From contig RPFO01001115.1 in NCBI GenBank assembly GCA_009746045.1, positions 1 through 64,000 of the forward strand: DNA of 64,000 nucleotides, given 5' to 3'. This stretch comes from Mesostigma viride. Taxonomy: Eukaryota; Streptophyta; Mesostigmatophyceae; Mesostigmatales; Mesostigmataceae. A program made the translations under genes and the position numbers. Under the pieces are notes generated by a model. That model was not told where the DNA came from, did not search any database, and saw only the letters and a program-made list of their open reading frames with translations. This document shows, in pieces, positions 33,288-45,377 of this stretch (position 1 is its first letter; each line of letters starts with the position of its first letter).

Positions 33288-34080
33288 CCGGCACATAACA
33301 AAGCGTCTGAGCAAGCTCACGTCCAAAGGATTATGGAAAACAAATGTCAACACATTACCAACAACTTTCAAGACCTCGGCGCATTTAGCATGCCAGCCAC
33401 AAACTACACGAAATTGTACAAAATAGCTAGGAATCTGACGATGCAACCGAAAGAAATGGAGCGCTTCCTGCAGGGAAACTGCCCGAAAAAAAGGCGAAAG
33501 GCCGACGTTAATGCACCTGCCTGCGTGGAAATGTTTCATGCATAAACTGGCACGCAAGCTCGAACAATAAAAGATATCATCCATTGATCAGGCGAACAAG
33601 GAAGGTGCGCCTTCCGTGAATACGTCGAAGGCGACATGCGCAGGCCTGCGTAGGTTCTTACCTTGAATGCCGGAAATGTAAAAGAAACCGGGAAGCTTCG
33701 GCACAAACTCGACAACACCATTAAGTTAGCTTCATAATCGCTCTTTAGAGCCTACGTTGCCTCACAATAGCTGCCGTAAACCTGCATTAAATTTCATGAT
33801 CCGCAAGAGAAATTATATCCTGGACCCCCGCGCCCGTAGCCGTTCGAGAAATTAGCGATATTGCAAACCGTAAACTTTCCGCCACGAAATGAGGTCATCA
33901 ACTAATCTTCTGCGAAATTCAATCATTTTTTCTGGCTGTTTACGTGCCATATCGATTAATATTGCATAAAGGCATGCCGCCATGGCCACTTCCGCGAGGG
34001 TTGAGCGGTCCGGGCACACATTATACACCGTACGGACGGTACCGCGAATTTTTTGGCGCGGAAAATATTCGGCGCGCCAC
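33288..34080. other. Spacer with one unrecognised open frame
   Basis: No supported gene. An open frame at 33318-33545 (MENKCQHITNNFQ...) has no domain I recognise and no splice or start context to support it. Confidence 0.4.
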
Positions 34081-35910
34081 GTCCCTGTGTGTGCACAACA
34101 GGAGAAAGGGCAGAGACCCCCAGTCTCCTTCATGCCATAGGCATGCCACAGCTGCATTCGGGCACGTTAGCTAAACGGACACGCTAACGATCCGGCAATC
34201 TGTGGGTGCAATAAGACCCATGTGAGCATGGCATAACAAGGAGCATGGGCGAGTAAACTGATCATAGCCAAGACGTAGCATGGCTGTACAACAAGGACTA
34301 AGCTAGGGCTACATGGCTGGTTGTGTACCGTGCGTTAGCGGTGCACGTGACTAGGTATGTTGGCACGGCTAGGCAAACGTTCTAAGCATGGCTGCCATGG
34401 CGGCAGTGACTACCAATGGATACAAGCTAGGGCTATTAGCTAGTCTAGCCCGCGGGGGGCGTCCACATCTTGTGGTTGATCATCAGGTCCCCGCCCCTCC
34501 AGTACACCTTGGGCTTCTGGGGGTCCTGCTTGTGGCGGAGGTACTCCGGCCACAGGTCGCGTCGCTGCTGCTGCTGAGCGGGGGTCAGGTCGTCGTCCAG
34601 CGTCCAGGTGAGGTCGTGCAACCGCTTGCGACGAGAGAGGAACCGCTGCTTGTCCTCACGGGAGGGGAAGGTGAGCAGATCTGGTGGGGGAGCCGCCTTG
34701 TCCCGTGAGTGGGGAAGGCGGTGACACCCACGCAGTTCTACCTCACCTACCAGGCCCATGAGGGTATAAGGAGCTGGTCCTTGAGCTCGTCGGCAAGGGA
34801 GCTTGACGTCTCACCTGGCTTCTGGCGGAAGCGACGCAGCACCACTCGGCACTCGCGGCGAGCGCGGTCGGTGGCCTCCCGTTGGTTGGCCTAGCGGTGG
34901 TCCTCCAGCGCTCCTGGAGCTTCGTGGCGATGGCGTCAGTGGTGGAGGCGGTCGCTGACCGCAGCAGGTCCGCATAGGAGAGGGGCGGGAGGTCGCCAGC
35001 ATGCAGCCGGGGTGGCTGGGATGCGAAGCTGCTCCGCTATCCTTGGGACCTGTGAGGCCAGCTAGGGCCTCGGTGTGAGCGGTGGTGGCTTCAAGCTTCT
35101 TCATGAGCACGCCGCACTTGCCCTCCACCTGGTTGAGGCGAGAGACAAGTGCAGCATGCGTCTCAGATGCCTGCGCCGCGGTGTGCAGCGCCGTGAACTG
35201 GGGTTGGAGCTTGTGGACGACCTTGGTTTCCACATTGGAGACCCGGGCCTCCACCTTGTTGAGCGTCGTGTTCAGCGTCTGGTCAGCTTCTCGGCCAACG
35301 GCCAGGTCACGTGCTCCTCCAGCACTGCTCGGATGTCATCCTTGCAGAGGGAGGGAGCCGATGTGGCTGTCGGCTGCGCAGGCTGGGCTGGGTTGCGGAT
35401 CTTGGCTGCGATTTTGTCCATAGGTAGCTGGTAGAAGCTGCACAGGATGGCGAGGCGGTGGTTGAGCTCTCCCATGGTAAAGAACCTCTCCTGGTGCTCG
35501 TCGGGGACGGGCCCCACCATGGCCCCATGGAGCTTGCGTTCCTGTGCCAAGAAACGCACTATTTCGGCGCATTCTTCTGTGGACAGCTCTAGCCAGCCAG
35601 CGCTGAAAAGAAAAGCGGTCGTAATCAGGTAGGTACCTGCGCCATTTGTGTTCGTGGCAGGGTTTCTTGGGCTCGGGCGAGGCGCTTGGCGGTGGGTTTG
35701 CTGGCGATGGATTTGCGAGCCCAGCCGGCAGCCGGCTGGGCAAGGACGATGGCGAGTGGGTTGGGCTGGAAGCCGGAAAGCTCCTTTTCCAAACCCCGTT
35801 TTGCTTTTGGGGTCGTCATTATTAGCTGCTTGTCACGTGCGTTTACAACTTTGGCAATACTGCGTTTCAGCCGCAACCGATTATACTGGCGTGTGCGTCT
35901 TTAGTAGTGG
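34081..35910 (-). mobile_element. Family C element copy 3 (ORF1-only)
   Basis: Minus-strand copy that reaches the family 5' end (AGTATAATCGG near 35893) and extends through ORF1 (about 35819-34445) into a 3' UTR. The last 155 bp (34081-34240) recur at 39327-39482. It contains no RT between ORF1 and its end. Unlike 39258-39482, it lacks the (TTAA)n tail, so its 3' end may be truncated or rearranged. Confidence 0.78.
34445..35819 (-). pseudogene. Family C ORF1, degenerate copy
   Basis: Pieces in several frames align with copies 1 and 2: MTTPKAKRGLEKELSG (start near 35819), KKPCHEHKWRRYLPDYDRF, STEECAEIVRFLAQ, LAILCSFYQLPMDKIAAKI, a coiled-coil stretch (VSNVETKVVHKLQPQ), then HRLPHSRDKAAPPP, RFLSRRKRLHDLTWTLDDDL and VYWRGGDLMINHK, ending at a TAG near 34445. 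At least three frame changes make it a pseudogene. It shows the family protein without the 866-bp insertion. Confidence 0.75.
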
Positions 35911-37273
35911 TCCTTATCCTTCGGGTAGAATGTAGTGGACCAGCGTGCATCTGTGCATTTGTAGGCGAGGGCCATGTCGGCCCGAGCATGCTGGACCGTT
36001 GGTGATCATTTATGCACGTTCTACCCCTCGTGTTGGCACTCGGCGTGTGTTCATGAATTAACACATATTAGCTAGGGTCATGGCAGTGTAGTTGTGTTTC
36101 CTTCCTCTATTCCTGGAGTAAACGGGGTTTGTGTAAATGGCTTATGGCGTATTACAGTAGTACTTACGTAAATGCACTGAGATCTGGATCGTCTCGTTCG
36201 TCTTTCGCTAGGGGTTTAACTAGAGGCGGCCTCACTAGTTTAGGTAGCATTAGGCCGGTTAGAGGTAGAGGTGGAGGTAGAGGCTTGAGTCGTAACACCC
36301 ACCTGTACCGCCGAGACCTGCATCAGACTCGAGCTCCTCGACCCTCACGCTGCAGCTGTCACCATGCGAGACACTCTGAGACTCTCGGCATGATTTTTCC
36401 CATGCAATATCACGTACGCCCTCGATTCGCAGCAAGGCCCGTCTTCTCCAATCTGGCCGAGTGCGGGCTGTGCCGTAACAGGAAATGTCCGGGTGATGGC
36501 AGGCAGTGCCTACCCACGATCCCACCGCACGCACCACGTCCAGCAATATTTCCACTGAATCCGCCGCTGCTGGGCCCCGGGCTACTGCCTACATTGAATC
36601 CTCAATCGCTCCATCGCCTCCTCCATGGTGCCTCGCTCCCTGCGGCCCCTCCGCCACGCCGGATATCCATGGCAATCAAGGTCTTCATCACCCCCCAACC
36701 GGCTACCACCATACCGGCCATGAGCCCTTGCTGCACCACACAAAGAGTGCGACCCTGGATCAAGTTAAGTACACGGCAGGACTAGGAACCCCCCGAACTT
36801 ACATCCGGGTCTCCAATGGCCTTGGCGTCACATCTTTGCGAACGTTGTCACTGTTGGCAGTTCAGTGCCAGTTGCTGTTGGTGTTGCATGGTGAGGGTTG
36901 CAGATGTTATAGGAACAGCTGGTCCAATGTTGCTATGCATGCAGTTACTCTTGCCATTTTGTGTTTCCATGTGCCTCCAACCATCCCGCCACAATGCTAG
37001 CATCCTCCACCCCGCTAACCCCCACGCGCCCCACTCCCCTGCCTGTTCCATACCCACCCCACCCACAAATATACTTTACAGACATCCACATGCCGCTATC
37101 CCTCCCCCCCTGACTACGGACCACTCTCGATCGCCCCCACACTGAGGTCCCCCACAACACCGTAACACCGCCCTCCTCCCCAAACCATACGCTGCCCTCC
37201 TCCCCAAACCATACGCTGACCCACCCGACCATCCACCTTGAGTCCCCCCTAACCAACCTATGTGACTACCACC
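35911..37273. other. Flank of the LTR retrotransposon
   Basis: About 1.36 kb with no supported gene. An open frame at 36129-36785 is proline/arginine-rich with no recognised domain. C-rich tracts dominate 37000-37270, similar in composition to the other flank after 54131. Confidence 0.4.
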
Positions 37274-37945
37274 TGTTACGTCCCAGCCCAGACACACCTA
37301 GCCTGAGCTACGGAGCGAAAGATCCTCCTTGCCGGCATTAGGAATAATTCAAGGTGGCCTAATGTAGATTGTGCTTCACGACGTGAGTCGTGAGATATCT
37401 GGCACCGCGGCTTGATGCCAAGCTAATTGTACACACTTATAATGGCTAGCAATACCAATTACAAATGGATAATTGCCCCGGGCTCAATGTGAAGGCGTTT
37501 TTGCACTTGACAATCATCAAACCAAGAGGACGAGACTCTCGTCCTCGGACCAATTTCACCTAGGTCTGCCACTACGCTGGCAAGGGGCGCCGACATGGCG
37601 CTGACCTTCCAAAGCATGCAGTCCACACAGGATCCTCGGGTCGACATCGACCCTCGCCGACAGAATCCACGCCTGTCAGAGTACAATATCTCAACTAGCT
37701 ATAAAGTACGCAGCGCGGCGCGACTGCACCGGCCCCTAGAAGATACACGCATACAACAACCTAGGCCCAAAATAACTGGTCCGAATCACACAAACTGTCA
37801 TGGTTCCATACAAAAGTCCTGACCAAGGGACAATTCCCAAATTAAGTCCCGAAATGAGCCCCAAAGTCCTACGAACTATGACAACAAGTCAAACTACATA
37901 ATTTATTCCATTGTTACGTCCGTCCAAAAGGGCCGGGACGTAACA
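37274..37945 (-). repeat. 3' LTR (left)
   Basis: 672 bp, with TGTTACGTCC and GGACGTAACA at its ends, forming a 10-bp terminal inverted repeat. It matches 53460-54131 at a constant offset of 16186 bp with no net indels. Contains CACGACGTGAGTCGTGAG, a short imperfect palindrome that could be a transcription factor site. Confidence 0.97.
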
Positions 37946-37960
37946 CTCCTCCCCCCCCAC
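37946..37960 (-). promoter_or_regulatory. Polypurine tract of the LTR element
   Basis: On the minus strand, GTGGGGGGGGGAGGAG ends directly at the start of the 3' LTR (TGTTACG). This is the expected primer site for plus-strand DNA synthesis and fixes the element's orientation. Confidence 0.85.
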
Positions 37961-37961
37961 G

Positions 37962-40900
37962 GGGTCGGTAGTCCCTACCGTACAAGAGATAGAAAGGAAA
38001 CAAGTAAGCTACGCTACTATAAGAGTACTATGTCCCAACCCCGGTTCACCCGCGGGTTAGTAATACCAATTCCTCTAGAGGTTGATACACAGGACCAACC
38101 CTGACGTAGTAGCATGAAACAGGATGACAGGATCATCCCGCTATCCGTCATAAAACTCTCACAACCATCTCAGCGACCGCCGTTGTTGGCGCGCCGATCC
38201 ACTGGAGCCACCTTAGGGGGCGCCACCGCGTGCCCTACTATCCCATCCACATGATAATGCACAGTCCATGTAATCCCGCTCAACCAGTCCTGAGGTCCTG
38301 AGCAGCCTCAAACTTGATGAAGTGTTGACCATAGGGGTACTATGTCCCAGCCCTTGTGCACCAACGGGCCAGTGAAACCAGCTAGGTCCCCCCAGACTTG
38401 CCACGCAAGGGCAACTCTTTATATAGCCAATCGCCGAGACTGTCAGCAGGAGGGAATATTTTTCATGCATACAACTTGATGATCAGGCCGACGAGGTGGC
38501 CAGTCATGTATCCCGTCCAGCCGAAACCCAGCCTTACAGCGCGACTGATGCGCGTAGTCACATGACGATTAAGAAGTACTACTAGTAGCGTCGACGACGG
38601 TGAGGCACAGCATGCAGTGCAGGCCCGGCCAGGCTCAGAAGCGAGGGCGTGCACCAGAAGAATCTGATCCATCGCCTCACTACCGACAGCTGTACGCGTC
38701 CTCTCAAATACAGGCGCGCCGTGAGCCAACCGACCATGCAACGTGGCCGTTCCTGGCCGCCGCTGGAGTGGCTGTATAGTGGGGGAAGCCCTAGCGTGGC
38801 CGCTAGAGTGCGCCTCCCCTGCACCTGCGAACGCATGCAGGTGCCCGCAAGGCCCTAGTGTGTCCACTAGAGTGCGCCCCGCCGTCTCTATCCAGCGCAG
38901 GAAACAGTCAAAGTCGATCAACACCGGAAACTTGGATAATATGGCACGTTAAGTGCCCAAAACTAGCAGGGCCCCAGCGTGTCCACTGGAGTGCGCCCTG
39001 CCAACTCCTCCACGAAGCTGCAGTGGTTTAGGCACAACACCACTCCGGCCGACGTGCATAGACCGGAGCAGTCGCCGGTCCCCGCATTCCTTACTGCCAA
39101 TGTGCCTGAACTCCACCGCAAGCGGGGGAAAACTCCTCAGCTCGCAGTCACACCCTCCGTGACACTTGCACAGCAAGAGCACGGTTGATGTTTGCGCAGG
39201 CCCATATGCATTTGATGCTCGAGGCCGCCGACGTGGACTGCATAGCGCCCGCATGCAATTAATTAATTAATTAATTAAACACGTGCTCCCGTTGGGGAGT
39301 CACGGAGCACTGAAGTGCTTTTAATCCCTGTGTGTGCACTACAGGAGAAAGGGCAGAGACCCCCAGTCTCCTTCATGCCAAAGGCATGCCACAGCTGCAA
39401 TCGGGCGCGGCTAGCTAAAAGGACAGGCTAACGATCCGGCAAACTGTGGGTGCAATAAGACCCATGTAAGCGGGGCATAACAAGTATAGCGTGCAATGCC
39501 CGCACTTATACAATGCACTGGACAGGTCGGGGAGTGACACGCCTTGCAGGAACTGTCGTATCAGTAACGTTGCCCCTGCAAGACACCGTGCTGCTCATGC
39601 ATGGAGTAGGGCCGAAGCAACCCCGCAGTCCCAAACAAGAGCTCCTCGGGCTCGATCGCGCCCAGCACACAGGTGCTCAAGCACATACAGCGATCGTGGA
39701 CCGGGGTCAATGCCGCGCACGACCGATCACCGCCTGTCCACCCCGCTTGGCTGTCTTGCCCCGGCAGGAGCCCGATTCCCGCAACAGAAACACGCCCCTA
39801 CTATGTATGCAGTCCCCACCGCGCATTGCCACAACCCCCACTCGAAGCTTGAAGGCCTCTCACCACCCCTGTACCAGTGCATGGCCATGGGGTATAGTAC
39901 ATTTTGCCGCCCACACAGCCCGCCTGCATGCCATGCACATGGAACGCCATGCTCTGAGTCCATCATCCATGCAATTAACCTCATAGGCGCGCGGACACGA
40001 GCCACTTGCAAATCACGCTCGATCGGCCTCCACCAGTGGTGCAAGGAACAACTCCCTACCGGGCTCAGCCCACAGGAGGGACGCGAACCCTGCGCGATGG
40101 TATCCATGCACAGGGTCGCGGGCAGTGACTAGGTGCTCAGACTCCAGCAGCTGCCTCTCCGTCTCGGGTCGCCGTTACTACAGTCCCCGTGGCTCGCCCT
40201 CGACGGCCAGATCCCGCACGTCCCATGTACCTCAGTGCTCTGCCATGGCTCAGCGCGCGTCAGCGCCGGGTCCGCTCAGAGCGGATGTACCTGCCCAATG
40301 CAGTGATACCGGGTGTTACTCGGACACCGGCAGTCTGCGGGGCGACAGCGCCACATCATGTGGCATCGGCACCATGCACGCGCACTGTTGAGGCGGTGAG
40401 ACAATGACCGGACACTGCCACCGGCTTCGATCTGATGCAACCACGACCGGCACCAGTGCAACCAGTGCAACCACGACCGGCTGGGTCATCCACCATTACT
40501 GCCGGCAGTACGTGCAGTCGCCATGCAACTGCACCGTGCCCGCATATGCTTGCAGCCCCGGGGCCCTTACTCCCGACAGTCGCGGCGGACGCGGGCGCGC
40601 CCTGCATGCACGGGTACTCGAGCCCGGGAGTGCCCTGACCCAGCTAGGCGTCGACTCAATGCCGGGGTAGCCAATTGGTTGGCTACCGACAGGCGACAAT
40701 TCAACAAGGTGCTGTACATCTGTTAATTTGCCGGCCGACCACGATTCAATACAGGCTCCACCATGCCTGATCGCCCAGTCGCATCGGGGTTGCAACAGCC
40801 TCCATGCACCGTGCCGTCTCCATGCACCGTGCCGCACTATTGAAATTAATCACGTGCGGTTGCGGCCGAGAAGCCATGCACGTCCCTCACGCGCCAGGAA

Positions 40901-41580
40901 GTCAGGGAGCCGTGACTCATAGCCGCCAGCCGGAAGGCTCCCTATAATAATACTTGGTCGCATGCCATGGGACTCCGCGTCCGTTGGTCCGGCACGCGGG
41001 ACGCGACGTGCAGTCAGGCCGTAGCCTGGGGTCGCTGGCACTCGCTGCCGAATCCGGCATCCCGCACGGAGATGCCTCGGTACGGCCGCCTTAGTAGTAC
41101 TTAGAATCATCAAGCATCCGGTGAGCCCATGTCCAAAAAGGCCAGGACCATGTGCACATGCGGTGCTGAGTGCCTGACGTGGTCCTCTTCGGGACGACCC
41201 GTTCAAGCCCGCCACCACTTGCGGATAATCCCATAGAGAATATAGCATGGAGAAAATATATTATATAGAAAATAGAGAATATCGAAAATATATAATATCC
41301 GCACGCTGGCGCATCGATCCCTGGCATGGCAGTAGAAAGGTCGTCGGATCCACGCGCGGCTGCGGTGGATTCCTACATAGATGGCCGGCTCGATCCAAAG
41401 CCGAACCGTGCTGATCATACAGGAGCTAGAAGAGTATGGTATCATAAAGAAGTGTAGTGGACCAGTACAAGTACTTAGTATATAAAAGGTAGGTATAGTA
41501 AAGAAGTATATGGTATTATTAGTAGCCATCTGGTTTCATACGCCCCGCGCGACCCCTCCCCTTCCCCCGGGGACGACGCG
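37962..41580. other. LTR-element interior with no recognisable pol
   Basis: About 3.6 kb where RT, RNase H and integrase would be expected, but no motif (YLDD/YVDD-type, HHCC or DDE) could be read in any frame. It contains a retroelement tail fragment (39258-39482) and scattered unrecognised short frames. Pol is either deleted, replaced or decayed beyond reading. Confidence 0.55.
39258..39482 (-). mobile_element. Family C/B 3'-end fragment with (TTAA)n tail
   Basis: Minus-strand 225-bp fragment joining the 155-bp family C 3' UTR segment (39327-39482, about 90% like 34081-34240 by eye) to the GTGCTCCCGTTGGGG stem and (TTAA)n tail seen at the end of family B copy 2. It links the family C 3' UTR to the family B terminal sequence in one molecule. 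Confidence 0.78.
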
Positions 41581-42000
41581 TCCACGCGATCGTCCAATTA
41601 CTGCCAAGGAGTCAAGGATGCTGGACCGCCGTGCGCTCGTGTGTAATGCTATGTGCCCTATATAGCTCGCTGTCAGGGCACCAAAAGGAACCATCGGGAA
41701 ACCATACTACTCGCCGGCGCACGCGAATGTCCACATCCTGCGCGTCGAGCCCAATGATGATGTCCGCTGCGCCCAGCGGTGCGATGGTCGCAGCCAGGTC
41801 GAACGGGGTGCCTTGCAGCACGCCTTTGATATCTGCCAGACCGGGCGATTGGTGTTGGCGACCATCCGAGTGGGTCAGATGCACAGCCGTCCGGTGTGGG
41901 GGCTGGGCGTCAGACCCAGCCGGCGCACCAGTGCCGCGTTGATGAAGGACGTGGAAGCGCCTGTGTCGACCAAAAACTTGACATCCATGACGGTTGGTTG
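41580..42000 (-). pseudogene. Retroviral-type aspartic protease remnant of the LTR element
   Basis: On the minus strand, MDVKFLVDTGASTSFIN carries the catalytic DTG of retropepsins. About 30 codons later a frame change occurs (CTGTGCATCTGACC), and the second hallmark, ADIIIGLDAQDVD (hydrophobic-x-G-x-D), follows in another frame. The order gag then protease on the same strand, within the same LTR pair, supports assignment to this element. Confidence 0.75.
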
Positions 42001-42160
42001 GCCGTGTCTGAATATATTATTACATTCTCATATATAAAATATCCCATTACCGCCAACGGTACCCTATATAAAACCACTAGTGCTAGACGCCTAATAGTAA
42101 TTTCCCATTACCGCCAACGGCGTCTATGCATGGGGTCAGTGTATGATTCCAAACACCCCC

Positions 42161-42285
42161 CTTACTGCTGATAGCATGATAACAGGGTGACCTGCTACTG
42201 TGCAGGACCAATGCACCCTTCGTACTACTGACAGCATGATAACAGGGTGACCTGCTACTGTGCAGGACCAATGCACCCTTGGTAT
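42161..42285. repeat. 60-bp tandem duplication
   Basis: Two near-identical 60-bp units containing GCATGATAACAGGGTGACC (starting at 42174 and 42234). No function evident; it lies in the LTR element between protease and the family A insertion. Confidence 0.85.
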
Positions 42286-42583
42286 TTGGTACACATGTGG
42301 GGCAAAACAGACACCCCCCCCTTGCCCTACACAGGTGGCATTCTCAGAATGGCTAAGGTGGCCAGCCACTAGGACTGGAAAAGCGCACCGGAGTGAACAT
42401 ATTATAAAAATATAATTATTAATTAAATATACTGATATAATAATATATATTAAAAATATAATTACTTACAGCAGAGTGAAATCACTCAAACCAAAGCAAA
42501 CGCCCAGCTATAAACCTATATACAGAGCCATGTCAAAGCTCTATACTACGATAAGACCAATGGAAACGCCTAACGGGAGGAAC

Positions 42584-44398
42584 CTAATAGCCCTGCTGCA
42601 CCGCAAAATCAGCCCGCGTACGGCGGAGCATGATGTCCGCCATGGCCCGAGTCAGCGCCACCGACAAGCGCTGACGCCAATATGACGTCCAGGTCCGCGC
42701 CGACCATGGGGCCCGCTGGCCCTCCAGGTCCAGCCGGTCCTCCCGGAGCCGGCAACACTCCTTGAAGAAGGCGGAGGTCAGGGGCCCCATGGCCCCAAAC
42801 TCCTCCAGGACAAAGGGCACCACACGATGGTGCCCGACGTCGCCGTAGGCCAGGAGCTTGGCCCGCTCCGCCCGGTCCGCCGTGTAACCTGCCGTGAGGG
42901 AGGCCCCAGCCACGTGGCTAAGAGCCAAGGGCCGCGCCACCGAAACGTCAATAAGCAGATGCCGGCCACCCCCCTCAAAGTCCAGCACCACGATGTCAGG
43001 CCGGTGGTTGGGGGAATAGAAGGCAGCGCCATCCGCATCCTCGGACCGGATGTTCGCGTGGGGGAAAACCGACCGAATCATGGCGAGCACCACCGTCAGG
43101 AGGACAGTGTGCAAATACAAATACCAATTCTGATTCTGTTGGCCCCCCATGCAGGCAAGGTAGTGAGTCCCCGTGGGATCCAGCGGCTGCCCACAGCTAC
43201 CACAAGGCCGCCCGGCCGGAACAAGAGGCTGCGGGGCAAATAGCTGGTGCCGGAGCGCCACCGAGTAGTGGCTGGGAGCCAAGGCGAATGGGGGGGCCAT
43301 GGGAAGAGCACGAAGGTACGCCGAGCCCACACTCCGCAAGGAAAGCGAGAACAGCCACGCACGTCCCTGGGCGTTGAGGTCCGCGAAAAGAGCAATCCAA
43401 TCAGCCGTGTGCAGAATACCCGCGTAGGTTTTCTGGTGTTTATCGATGACGCGAGCAGGGAATGCGGCGGGAGATTGAACGGAGGCGACCGAGGGAGTGC
43501 CGCGAGGGAGGTGGCGCTGTACCGCCTGAGCGGCACGGACGGGAGAACAGGCCTGCTGGATCTCAGCATAGGCCTCCTGGATGGCAGTGACGAAGGGCAA
43601 AGGGCTGCTGGGGTCCAGGAGGTCAGGCGCTGCCGTTGCCAAAAGGGGCAGGAGCCGGCAGCTTTCCGCCCACGACTGAGCGACGGAGCCCAAAAAGGCT
43701 GCTGGGGCCAGCCGGGCGGCACGAGTCAGACCGCAGCCACCCATCCGTGCAGGCAGGGAGGCAATGCGAATAGCATGTGGCGGGAGGTCGGGGCCCGGGA
43801 CCAGCTGCGCCAAGGCCGACTGGATGCGTTCGTCGTGGCCCTCGGCGGCCAGCCGGACCTGAGACGGAAGAGCGCCCCGGAGCCAGTGAACGACGCGAGG
43901 GTGAGCGCAAAACCACAGAAGCAGACCCTTGGTCTGCGAATCATGAAGGCGCGCAATCAAGGGCAGTACCTCAGTGCGTGCCTCGAGGGCGGCCCGCAGA
44001 GCATCGATGACAAACGCGGGGTCGCCAACCGGAACGCCGAGGACATCCAACCCATGGAGGCGCTCGTCCCGGCCCAAGAGCTGGGGCGGAAAGCCGGAGC
44101 AATCACCTTGGGGCGAGTACACCGCGCACTTGGCAAGGGTCAACTGGAGGTTGATGTCGGCCACCGCGGTCTGCAGTGCCAGCAGAGCCGCGGTGGTGTC
44201 CGGCACAGGGCCCAGCAGGTAGATATCATCCAAGTAGGCCTGAATAGCGACCGCCGGGTGGGCAGCATGGACCGCTTGGAGGCAACCCTGGAGGGGGGCG
44301 GCAAAGTACAGGGGTCCCAGGGGGTCCCCTTGCTGGGTGCCCGACCGCGACAGCAGGCCGCCGCGAGTGCCGTCCTCCATGATGTGAACCAGTTGGCC
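42584..44398 (-). pseudogene. Family A copy 3 ORF, RT core to RLE
   Basis: Open frame on the minus strand from VHIMEDGTRGG through GTQQGDPLGP, YLDD, CCHC knuckle and RLE (RPDIVVLDFEGGG, DVSV), ending at 42584. Intact across this part, but cut from its N-terminal half (49587-50147) by the 5.2-kb insertion. Confidence 0.92.
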
Positions 44399-44439
44399 TG
44401 CTGGAACGACCGAACGGGAGGGCAGTCCTGTGCCGGGAC

Positions 44440-44650
44440 GATTGGATGGGAACTAATATCTTTCTCACGACGTGAGACAACGACAGGACGGGAACTCATC
44501 GTTTTCTCACGACGTGAGACAAGGACGGGATGGGAACTAATCTTTTTCTCACCCCGTGAGACAACGACGGGATGGGAACTAATATCTTCTCACCCCCGTT
44601 AGACAACGAAGGGATTATCTTTCTCATCTCATCAGATAGCGGCGTGGGAA
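44440..44650. repeat. Left terminal array of about 42-bp units
   Basis: About five units, each with GGATGGGAACTAAT and a TCTCACGACGTGAGA core that is itself palindromic. Reverse-complement relation to the array at 48950-49480. Confidence 0.88.
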
Positions 44651-45377
44651 TACAGAGTTACAGACTGGCTATCGTATACTATCAAGTCAGACGGTATTAG
44701 GCATTAATAGTTATTTCATATTGTGATAACTCTGTCGGGTGGGAATAAACTGACCGCCTAATTACTGACGTGAGGACTAGCACGTCGATGCATTTTCCTT
44801 CGGCCCTGCTGCTTCGAATAACACCCACCCACTTTTTAAGGAAGCGATAATGTCGAGCAGCTCCATGCATCCATTCTGCCACACAACCATGCGCTTTCCA
44901 TGCACGAGACGACCAGCTTATGACGCATGAAATTGTGTGGATCCGGACGCGTGAAAATTGAAGCCTGCCTTTTCAATTGCCGCATTACCGAGTCAATTTC
45001 GGGACCATGAAGATGAGATGGATTTGGAAATGGATGGCAGTGTACGTTTCAGACAGAACTACGAGGCGTACGGTTACATCTGGACCTAGATGGCTACATG
45101 CTTCGAAGGATGTCGCGTGATCAGTGCGTTTGTTCACAGCGGCCAGGAGTTTAAATTGTGAGCATCACTGCTGCGGGTTCCTCTCTGTATCTCAAATGGA
45201 ATTACCGTCAATGTAGGTCACAAACCTAGCTTGTCATACCATATGCTGCCGCACAATAGAAGGATGGCGCAAGTCTTGCAATGGCGATTGGAATTCTTAG
45301 AGTAGCAAGATACATGTAATCTGGCACGGCCGCATATGCCGCACAACAATTCCGGCAGTTACCACTAGTGTACTCGT

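Noticed and set aside
33279-33545. 88-residue frame after family B copy 3
   Set aside because: Its start overlaps the TSD, and no homology or motif is recognised.
36129-36785. Host gene in the 218-residue frame
   Set aside because: No recognised domain, arginine/proline-biased composition, no splice or codon support.
39491-41250. LTR-element pol in the short frames of this stretch
   Set aside because: No RT, RNase H or integrase motif could be read in any frame; calling pol would be a guess.
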